Assembly (NCBI RefSeq): GCF_949769225.1
Contig: NZ_CATKPB010000019.1
Origin: Peptoniphilus_A genitalis
GTDB taxonomy: Bacteria; Bacillota; Clostridia; Tissierellales; Peptoniphilaceae
Strand: one strand, 5' to 3'
Length of the DNA stretch: 10,010 nt
The notes beneath the pieces were generated by a model, which was given only the letters and a program-made list of their open reading frames with translations, searched no databases and was not told the origin of the DNA. The stretch's first letter is position 1; the number at the start of each line of letters is the position of its first letter. The position numbers were made by a program, and so were the translations under genes. Shown piece after piece: positions 5,258-10,010 of this stretch.

Positions 5258-7936
5258 TTATTTTTGTTCATCAAGTGTGATTGTTATTTTTACTTGATTA
5301 TTTTTGAAGTTTTCTTTTTCACTCTTTAATGCAACTTTAACTTTAATAGGTTGTGTTAAATCAGTTGGAAGAGTAATATCATCAGCTGTAACTGCTTTGT
5401 TATTTCCTCTTTGTGTTAAAGCATTGATTTCTGCAACTAATGCAGCTTTAATTTTTGCTGGATCAGTGTTTTCAGCTTGTTGAACTTTTACTTTTGTGTT
5501 ATCTAGAGCTTTAACAGCTGTTTCAAATCCTTCAAAAGCAGTTTTTTCGTTAGCTATTGCTTGTGCTGCTTGTTCAACATCAGCAAGTTTTTGTAATTGT
5601 CTTTGAGTTACTTGACCTTGTTGTGCATCAGTCATATCAAGTTCATAAACTTCATTTGCTTTCTTATAGTCTTTTAAAGCTTTTTCATAGTTATCTTTGT
5701 TGATATTCTTAGCTTCTGGAAGACCATTTACAAGATCTCTATATTGAGTTAAAGCATCTTTAGTTTCTTCAACGTCAGTTTGTGCAGCATTGTTTAGTTT
5801 GATATCAGTTGCAATGTAAAGACCGTTGTAATTTCTTTCAAATACCTTGAAAGCGATCTTCTTATTAACTAACTTCTTAAGTCCGTCAACATATTGGTCA
5901 GCAACAACATAAGTTGCATATCCGTCTTTGTCAGCTTCGTCAAATAGGTTGTAATCTGCTTTTACTACCATGTGCCATACGCCATTAACTGATTTAACTT
6001 CAACAAGTGTTCCTACTCTTTGAGCCTTGTCAGCTGTTGGAAGGATACCCTTGATTGAATCTCTAAGTTCAACATCGCCAAGAAGTGAAATAACTTCTGC
6101 TACGTTGTTAGCCTTATCTGTTGCGTGGTTTTCTACTCTAAATTGGATAGCTGTTCCAACTTCAAGTTTACCGTATCTCTTAGCTGAGAAGATATCTGCA
6201 TCTCTAATGTCAAGGAATGATCTTTCGCCATTCTTGTCAGCGATTTCGATAAATTTCTTATCAGAGTCTACTTTTGTAATCTTAACAATTGGGAATGATG
6301 AAGAAGAGTGATCAATTAGAGTTGTGTATTTTGAATCAGTTCTGTAATCATCAATTTCGATAACGTCAAGTTTGTCACCATATTCTAATGGGAATCTTGC
6401 TGTATCTAATACGTTGTTTCTATCTACTAGTGTACCGTCAGTTTTTTCAAGAGTTGTCTTGAATTGAGAAGAAGATGATTCGATTACTCTGAATTTTTCT
6501 CCTTCAGCTGCTTTGTTTACAAAGTTAAATACTACAACTTTTGCAGTGTGTCTATCATTTTCGTTGAATTTGATAGCTTTGTAGTTAGCTTTCATTCCAT
6601 CAGTATCGAAACCAGCATATACGCCTGCTAGTTTGTATCCATCATAGTTGTGGAATCCGATAAGGTTAAGTGCTTCGTTAACGTTAGCAACTTTCTTCAT
6701 TTGGTTGTTAGCTGGGTTAGCTACATAGAATTCAGTCTTGTCATTAATTTTAAGTTCAAGAGTTTTGCCTCCAACATTGTGGAATACAACGTATTTAGCA
6801 TCAATGTTGTTTGCGTTAAATTTAATTGTTGCATAAGTGTTGTTAGCTTTAATTTTGTCTTGAGCTTCTTTAGCTGTTTTAGCAGTGTAAGGGAAGTTTA
6901 CAGTTTCAACAGTGTTTTCTGCAACACCTTTCCATACAGTGTTATCAAATGTAACTTTACCTTCTACTGTTTCTCTAGCAAGTTCTTTAGGATTACCAAG
7001 TTCGATAATGTGAGTTACTTCGTTCTTTTCGTTAACAAGAATTCTAACTAATGAACCTAGGTAGTATTTTTCAGTAACTTTCCAGTCAAGATTTTTAAGT
7101 CTTGCAACTTGTTGTCTTTCTCCGTTAGTTCCCTTTACAACTACAGTATCATTATTAACCTTGTATTCCATTTTAGAATCTTGGTTAAGAGTTAGAGTGT
7201 CTTTTGTAAAGTTAGAAACAATACCTCTTGTTTCGTTAGCTGGAACTCTCTTGAATTCTTTCATTACATAAAGAGCATTGTAAACCATTGTGAATGCATC
7301 TGCTCTGTTAGCTGCTTTGTTAGAATCAACAACGTTAACGTCGTCAAGGATTCCTAATTGAGCTGCCCATGTCATCCATGAAGTTGCCCATTTAGCGTTT
7401 TTAACCATGTCTGCTGTAAGGTCTTTTTTAGCAAGAACTACAAGCATTTTAGCTAATTCAGCGTAAGTTACGTCGTTTTCTGGCTTGAATGATCCATCAG
7501 GATATCCTGCTAGCATTGCAATTCCGTTAGCATCAGATGGAACTGTAGTTCCTACTGAGATAACTCCGTTTGCCCAGTGCTTAGCATCTACGTCAGAGTA
7601 GATTTTCATTGAGCCTTGAAGTTGTTTTGCTAATTCTTCATTACCATTAGCAAGTACAAGAAGTCTTGTAATTTCGGATCTCTTGATGTTTTTGTCAAGT
7701 CCGTAAGTTCCGTCTTCGTAGCCTTCAACAAGCTTTTTGTCGATTACGTATTGGATTTTGTTATCTTTTCCAACTACTTTTTCAACTTTTTCTCCAGCTT
7801 CTGCTTTTTTAGTTTCAGTCTTTTTAACTTCTTCTTTTTTAGCAGTAGCTCCTTTAGCTGTTTCGGCGAAGACACTTGTGAATGTTCCTAGTACCATAAC
7901 TAGTGCTAGTACTAGAGAAATAATTTTCTTGTTCAT
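5258..7936 (-). CDS. SLH-domain S-layer / surface protein
   Basis: This 892-residue secreted protein probably forms or decorates the cell-surface layer. Residues 1-24 are a signal peptide (MNKKIISLVLALVMVLGTFT, cleavage after VFA). A Lys/Glu/Ala-rich linker of about 35 residues follows. Three SLH modules are visible: about 58-105 (EGYEDGTYGL...RSEITRLLVL), 113-170 (SDVDAKHWANGVISV...LAGYPDGSFKPENDVTYAEL) and 183-226 (WATSWMTWAAQLGILDD...NRADAFTMVYNAL). SLH modules normally bind pyruvylated secondary cell-wall polymer. The middle, about 230-715, is beta-rich and I cannot assign it. Residues about 722-820 are Ala/Lys/Gln-rich and helical, and the last 45 are beta-like. There is no LPXTG motif. 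The start at 7936 has AAGGAGGT 10 nt upstream. Two promoters and a structured leader precede it, which fits high, controlled expression. Confidence 0.9.
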   Translation of the reverse strand: MNKKIISLVLALVMVLGTFTSVFAETAKGATAKKEEVKKTETKKAEAGEKVEKVVGKDNKIQYVIDKKLVEGYEDGTYGLDKNIKRSEITRLLVLANGNEELAKQLQGSMKIYSDVDAKHWANGVISVGTTVPSDANGIAMLAGYPDGSFKPENDVTYAELAKMLVVLAKKDLTADMVKNAKWATSWMTWAAQLGILDDVNVVDSNKAANRADAFTMVYNALYVMKEFKRVPANETRGIVSNFTKDTLTLNQDSKMEYKVNNDTVVVKGTNGERQQVARLKNLDWKVTEKYYLGSLVRILVNEKNEVTHIIELGNPKELARETVEGKVTFDNTVWKGVAENTVETVNFPYTAKTAKEAQDKIKANNTYATIKFNANNIDAKYVVFHNVGGKTLELKINDKTEFYVANPANNQMKKVANVNEALNLIGFHNYDGYKLAGVYAGFDTDGMKANYKAIKFNENDRHTAKVVVFNFVNKAAEGEKFRVIESSSSQFKTTLEKTDGTLVDRNNVLDTARFPLEYGDKLDVIEIDDYRTDSKYTTLIDHSSSSFPIVKITKVDSDKKFIEIADKNGERSFLDIRDADIFSAKRYGKLEVGTAIQFRVENHATDKANNVAEVISLLGDVELRDSIKGILPTADKAQRVGTLVEVKSVNGVWHMVVKADYNLFDEADKDGYATYVVADQYVDGLKKLVNKKIAFKVFERNYNGLYIATDIKLNNAAQTDVEETKDALTQYRDLVNGLPEAKNINKDNYEKALKDYKKANEVYELDMTDAQQGQVTQRQLQKLADVEQAAQAIANEKTAFEGFETAVKALDNTKVKVQQAENTDPAKIKAALVAEINALTQRGNNKAVTADDITLPTDLTQPIKVKVALKSEKENFKNNQVKITITLDEQK

Positions 7937-8032
7937 TTGTCTTTCGACCTCCTTAAAAATTTTGTAGATTCTACAAAAGTCTCAAACTTTTGTCGCCGAG
8001 ACTGAACTATCTCGGCTAAGAGGTCGACAAAT
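7935..8032 (-). promoter_or_regulatory. Structured leader with a sequence complementary to the SLH ribosome site
   Basis: On the minus strand ATTTGTCGACCTCTTA (8032-8017) can pair with the ribosome site and start region (7955-7935): TAA with TTA, GAGGTC with GACCTC, GACAAAT with ATTTGTC, 16 bp with two bulges (7952 and 7942-7945). The pairing would cover the Shine-Dalgarno and touch the AUG. Between the partners lie a perfect GCCGAGA / TCTCGGC hairpin (7995-8016), AAAAGT / ACTTTT (7975-7991) and TTTGTAGA / TCTACAAA (7961-7977). Bases 8026-8031 could instead pair with 7989-7994, so two exclusive folds exist. Translational control is inference; no known riboswitch class was recognised. Confidence 0.55.
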
Positions 8033-8082
8033 AAATATCGCCTTTTGGTTTTATTTAGTTGTCATGTTCCTCTTGTGTCTCT

Positions 8083-8110
8083 ATTATACACTAGAATTTT
8101 GCTTTGTAAA
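8083..8110 (-). promoter_or_regulatory. Proximal promoter of the SLH gene
   Basis: On the minus strand TTTACA (8110-8105), a 16-nt spacer and TATAAT (8088-8083) give a near-consensus sigma-A promoter. RNA would begin near 8076 and carry a leader of about 140 nt that includes the whole structured element. Confidence 0.7.
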
Positions 8111-8211
8111 ATTACAATTACATTACATAAAGGAAATATGCGAAATTCTTTTGCAACATTCCTTCTTGTGATGGCTTGTATTTTATTTGGCTCTTTCTCG
8201 TGTTAATAGGG

Positions 8212-8264
8212 CGGTCTTTTTAGACCGTATGTAGAATTATAACAAAAGGGTTACAGGATTGCAA
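8212..8264 (-). promoter_or_regulatory. Distal promoter with a 5'-end hairpin
   Basis: On the minus strand TTGCAA (8264-8259), a 17-nt spacer and TATAAT (8241-8236) form a second good promoter, about 150 nt upstream of the proximal one. The RNA would start near 8229 and almost immediately form CGGTCT-AAAA-AGACCG (8227-8212), a plausible 5'-end stabiliser. No terminator is seen between this promoter and the SLH gene. Confidence 0.6.
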
Positions 8265-8271
8265 TTTTTTA

Positions 8272-8435
8272 TTTTTTTCTTTGGGAAAGAAAAGAAAGAA
8301 AAGAAATTAAAAGTTGGTTTTCTTCTTTATATCTATAGAAGGAATAAGAAGGTGTTTGTAAAGCCTAAGCTTTTAATTTTTATTTTATAGTATGAAGATT
8401 TCATCTTTAAAACTCTTTTAAAAGCTTACGCTTTT
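8272..8435. repeat. AT-rich spacer: purine tract and mini-hairpins
   Basis: There is no gene here. The strand switches from a T-run to an A/G-run at 8275-8293 (TTTTCTTT-GGG-AAAGAAAA, an 8-bp hairpin). Mini-hairpins follow at 8360-8373 (AAAGC-CTAA-GCTTT), 8395-8407 (AAGAT-TTC-ATCTT) and 8420-8435 (AAAAGC-TTAC-GCTTTT). Confidence 0.55.
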
Positions 8436-8447
8436 ATGATTGCTCTT

Positions 8448-8520
8448 GGAGGGGCTTAGGGCGTTTCGATTCGCCCTTGTCCCCTCCAAACCACCCCCTT
8501 CACCCCACGTACGTTGAGTT
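8448..8520 (-). repeat. GC-rich block, copy D (diverged)
   Basis: This reverse copy keeps the terminal hairpin (8448-8487) but its G-rich part is changed (ACGTGGGGTGAAGGGGG on the minus strand) and it lacks the GGCCCCTGCCAGG element. On the minus strand the stem has C-G at the ninth pair position and a one-base deletion that leaves a bulged A. CCAAGAGCAAT and TAAAAGCGTAAGCTTTTA outside the hairpin match copy C. Confidence 0.78.
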
Positions 8521-8610
8521 CAAAAAAATCGGGCATGCTAAATTTTCAAAACTCATTCGCTTCGCGAATTCAAACAGTTGAAAATTTTTAACGCATAACC
8601 GATTTTTTTG
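8521..8610. repeat. Long imperfect palindrome, type II arm (diverged)
   Basis: CAAAAAAATCGG (8521-8532) pairs with CCGATTTTTTTG (8599-8610). The inner stem pairs TAAATTTTCAA with TTGAAAATTTTTA, and the tip holds ATTCGCTTCGCGAAT. Between the stems, GCATGC on one side and CGCATAA on the other share GCAT in the same direction, repeating the unpaired direct-repeat design with an unrelated sequence. Confidence 0.75.
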
Positions 8611-8765
8611 CTCATTATATGCACTCGATCAGCTCACTGCTTAAGTATAAAGTTATACTCTTTATGAAGTCACGGAAGCTTATAGCCTCACTGCTTATTA
8701 TTAAGTTGTAGTTCCTTATGAAGCCATAGAAGTTTATAAACTCATAGATAATTATTAAGCTGTAA
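8611..8765 (-). repeat. AT-rich degenerate stretch, type II arm (reverse)
   Basis: Read on the minus strand it contains GGAACTACAACTTAATA and repeated CTTCATAA-like phrases as at 3742-3959 and 9654-9872, but the CAGCTTGTTGAAG core is missing. No coding potential is seen. Confidence 0.55.
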
Positions 8766-8805
8766 AAAAGAAGAAGCTTAATCAATACTGACTAAGCTTC
8801 TTTTG
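8766..8805. terminator. Central terminator-like hairpin of repeat block 3
   Basis: AAGAAGCTTA (8771-8780) pairs with TAAGCTTCTT (8793-8802), a 10-bp stem. The minus strand continues into CTTTTTTACAG. It is nearly the same hairpin as at 242-277. Confidence 0.58.
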
Positions 8806-8899
8806 ATGTGCAAGTTTTTAATTGTTGTTAGGTTTGTTTATGTAACTCAGCATAAGTTTGAAACTCTGTAAAGTTAAAACCGTAGACTAAAGGTTGAAA
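8806..8899 (+). repeat. Conserved leader segment, type I arm
   Basis: This is the third copy of the segment, with TTTTTAATTGTTGTTAGG, CTCAGCATAAGTTTGAAA, GTTAAAACCGTAGACTAAAG and GGTTGAAA before the palindrome. Identity with the other two copies is high over its last 60 bases. Confidence 0.65.
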
Positions 8900-9062
8900 A
8901 ACCCCGTAAGGCAAGACAGCCGTTAAAAAATTCAACTGTTTGAGTTAAGCGATTAAGTGCATTAGTAATTAAGATGTTAGATCATTTGATTGATAAGTTT
9001 TTTAATTAAAAAAATGTAAGCTTAACGAGTTTTGAATTTTAGGCTGTCTGCCGCTCGGGGTT
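8900..9062. repeat. Long imperfect palindrome, type I arm
   Basis: AACCCCGTAAGGCAAGACAGCC at the left and GGCTGTCTGCCGCTCGGGGTT at the right form the outer stem with small internal loops. TTAAAAAATTCAA and TTGAATTTTA form the inner stem. AACTGTTTGAGTTAAGCG and CTTAACGAGTTTTG continue the pairing towards the tip. It is nearly identical to the reverse of 3452-3614. Confidence 0.8.
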
Positions 9063-9151
9063 GTTGGCAAAGGCCCCTGCCAGGTCGTTGGGGGTGGTAA
9101 GGGGAGGTTTGGAGGGGACAAGGGCGAATCGAAACGCCCTAAGTCCCCTCC
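9063..9151 (+). repeat. GC-rich block, copy E
   Basis: This is a full copy, nearly identical to copy A. The hairpin at 9111-9151 has GGAGGGGAC opposite GTCCCCTCC, a C-G ninth pair in place of the T-A of copies A and C. It lies directly downstream of the antitoxin gene. Confidence 0.82.
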
Positions 9152-9162
9152 AAGAAAAGAAT

Positions 9163-9179
9163 TAAAACCTTAGGTTTTA
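9163..9179 (-). terminator. Mini-hairpin after the antitoxin gene, weak terminator
   Basis: TAAAACC-TAA-GGTTTTA is a perfect 7-bp stem on the minus strand, followed by ATTCTTTTC. It belongs to the mini-hairpin family and may end antitoxin transcription, but the U-tract is poor. Confidence 0.4.
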
Positions 9180-9215
9180 CAAAAATTTTTTATTTAATAG
9201 AATACCTGAGCTCAT
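9177..9215 (-). pseudogene. Possible remnant of a lost toxin start (12 codons)
   Basis: An ATG overlaps the antitoxin stop as ATGA and opens a frame reading MSSGILLNKKFL before a stop. Many Phd/YefM antitoxins overlap their RelE/ParE-type toxin gene by exactly these bases. Here the frame runs into the mini-hairpin and GC block E after 12 codons, so the toxin may have been replaced when the repeat block arrived. The peptide is too short to identify, and a chance ATGA is quite possible. Confidence 0.2.
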
Positions 9216-9532
9216 TCAAACTCTTCTTCGCTAAGTGGTTCTACGTCATCAAAATCAATTTTAAATCTTGTTTCAAATTCTTCTTTTGATATAGTTTCTT
9301 CTTTAGCGGACTCTATTCTTGACTTGGCAAGCATTAGGTCTCTTGCATCTTCAAGTTCATCCATTAGTCGAGAATACTCATCTGGTGATAGAAGAACGCA
9401 CTCAGGAGAATTATTCTTTAGTACAACTTTTGATCCCTTGGACTTGACTTCATCAAAAATTCTACCTGCAAGTCCTCTGTTAAAGTCAGAGATAGAAACT
9501 GTTCTATTAGAAATTTGTTTTATAAAATTCAT
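9212..9532 (-). CDS. Phd/YefM-family antitoxin, without toxin partner
   Basis: This 106-residue protein begins MNFIKQISNRTVSISDFN. The N-terminal half has the Phd/YefM fold signature: VSISDFNRGLAGRIFDEV, then SKVVLKNNSPECVLLSPDEYSRLMDEL, which gives the DNA-binding beta-alpha-beta part. The C-terminal half (about 60-106) is helical and very acidic (EEFETRFKIDFDDVEPLSEEEFE), as expected of the part that wraps and neutralises a toxin. In complete modules the antitoxin also represses its own promoter. No toxin gene follows: only 60 nt separate the stop from repeat block E, and nothing upstream qualifies. It may be an orphan antitoxin acting on a toxin elsewhere, a relic, or a stand-alone repressor. 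The start at 9532 has GAGGTGA just upstream. Confidence 0.88.
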   Translation of the reverse strand: MNFIKQISNRTVSISDFNRGLAGRIFDEVKSKGSKVVLKNNSPECVLLSPDEYSRLMDELEDARDLMLAKSRIESAKEETISKEEFETRFKIDFDDVEPLSEEEFE

Positions 9533-9549
9533 ACAATCACCTCAATTTC

Positions 9550-9592
9550 ATTATAGCACAAGGACTTTTAAGTTGATATATTTATCGATAAA
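9550..9592 (-). promoter_or_regulatory. Antitoxin promoter with a nearby palindrome
   Basis: On the minus strand TGCTATAAT gives an extended -10 (TATAAT at 9555-9550); no good -35 is visible. TTTATCGATAAA (9581-9592) is a perfect 12-bp palindrome just upstream and could be an operator for autoregulation. The operator role is inference. Confidence 0.5.
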
Positions 9593-9625
9593 ATTATTGT
9601 TAATAATTCTAACCTTCATAAAAAT

Positions 9626-9653
9626 AAAGCCTAATCGAATTTGATTAAGCTTT
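9626..9653. terminator. Terminator-like hairpin opening repeat half-block 4
   Basis: AAAGC-C-TAATC (9626-9636) pairs with GATTA-A-GCTTT (9643-9653), 10 bp with one mismatch. The plus strand continues AGCTTTTTATAAC, as at 3742-3754. Unlike the other blocks it has no type I arm on its left; the antitoxin promoter region abuts it. Confidence 0.5.
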
Positions 9654-9872
9654 AGCTTTTTATAACTTTATATTTAATTATAATCTTGTAACTTTTGATG
9701 ACTTTATAAGGAACTACAACTTCATACTGTGTTGTAAAGCTATAAGATGTCATAACTTTATAATAAACTACAACTTAATACTTCAGCCGTGAGCTAATCA
9801 AGTGATCCAGCTTGTTGAAGTCTAATAAAGTAGTAAAGCTTTCCAATACGCTGATGACTTATAAGGCAGTAA
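9654..9872 (+). repeat. AT-rich degenerate stretch, type II arm
   Basis: It aligns with 3742-3959: AGCTTTTTATAA, GGAACTACAACTTCATA, GTGAGCTAATCAAGTG, CCAGCTTGTTGAAGTCT and GTAAGCAAAAAGG appear in the same order. Differences are mostly substitutions and short indels. It is non-coding. Confidence 0.6.
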
Positions 9873-9952
9873 GCAAAAAGGCTGGAAGCGTTAAAAATTT
9901 TCAATGTTTGAACGTCAGTTAGTTTTTGAAAATTTAGCTGGAAGCCTTTTGC
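9873..9952. repeat. Long imperfect palindrome, type II arm
   Basis: It is nearly identical to 3960-4040, including the facing, unpaired TGGAAGC sequences and the loop TGTTTGAACGTCAGT. The right arm has one T fewer (GCCTTTTGC). Confidence 0.8.
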
Positions 9953-10010
9953 GTATTATTGGGTCGGGCCCCTGCCAGGTCGTTGGGGGGGGTTCAGGGG
10001 AGGTTTAAGG
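9953..10010 (+). repeat. GC-rich block, variant copy F, cut by the window end
   Basis: It begins GTATTATTGGGTCGGGCCCC and runs through GGTCGTTGGGGGGGGTTC to AGGTTTAAGG. It belongs to the same variant subfamily as the copy at 1-50, in opposite orientation. Whether the terminal hairpin follows cannot be seen. Confidence 0.72.

Noticed and set aside
8118..8159. A 13-codon frame (MLQKNFAYFLYVM) in the distal SLH leader
   Set aside because: GAAGGA touches the ATG with almost no spacing, and nothing else supports translation.
8448..9151. Insertion sequence or MITE
   Set aside because: No transposase, no consistent terminal inverted repeats with flanking target duplication could be defined, though a mobile origin is not excluded.

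Overview
The window looks like a low-G+C, anaerobic Gram-positive chromosome, most likely from Peptoniphilaceae (the Peptoniphilus / Anaerococcus / Finegoldia group). The evidence is AT-rich coding sequence with strong Shine-Dalgarno sites, an SLH-domain surface protein with a typical Gram-positive signal peptide, and a DUF1659 / DUF2922 / YvrJ gene set that is known essentially only from Bacillota. The genus is an inference, since there is no rRNA or marker gene. Every gene I accept lies on the minus strand.

The layout is gene islands separated by large, strikingly repetitive, non-coding blocks. Island 1 (about 920-3054) is a five-gene operon read from a perfect consensus promoter: a sigma-70-like factor, an N-acetylmuramoyl-L-alanine amidase, a DUF1659 protein, a DUF2922 protein and a YvrJ-family small membrane protein, closed by a Rho-independent terminator. 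Island 2 (about 4385-8264) holds a large SLH-domain surface protein with two predicted promoters and a structured leader, its terminator, and an unrecognised two-TM membrane protein with its own terminator. Island 3 (about 9161-9600) holds a lone Phd/YefM-type antitoxin whose toxin appears to be missing.

The intergenic blocks (1-700, 3363-4134, 8448-9151, and a half block 9626-10010) share one architecture. A terminator-like hairpin sits near the centre and two different arms run outwards. Arm type I is a conserved leader of about 95 nt, a long imperfect palindrome opening with AACCCCGTAAGGC, then a GC-rich block. Arm type II is an AT-rich degenerate stretch, a long palindrome with arms GCAAAAAGGC-type, then the same GC-rich block. 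The GC block ends in a 41-nt hairpin whose stem shows T-A, T.G and C-G versions in different copies. Outside the hairpin come arrays of 13-18-nt mini-hairpins leading to the genes. No transposase, integrase, CRISPR or RNA gene was found.

The most interesting parts are the repeat family with its covariation, the sigma-amidase-small-membrane-protein cassette that resembles a domesticated lysis or release module, and a leader in front of the S-layer-type gene that is complementary to its own ribosome binding site.
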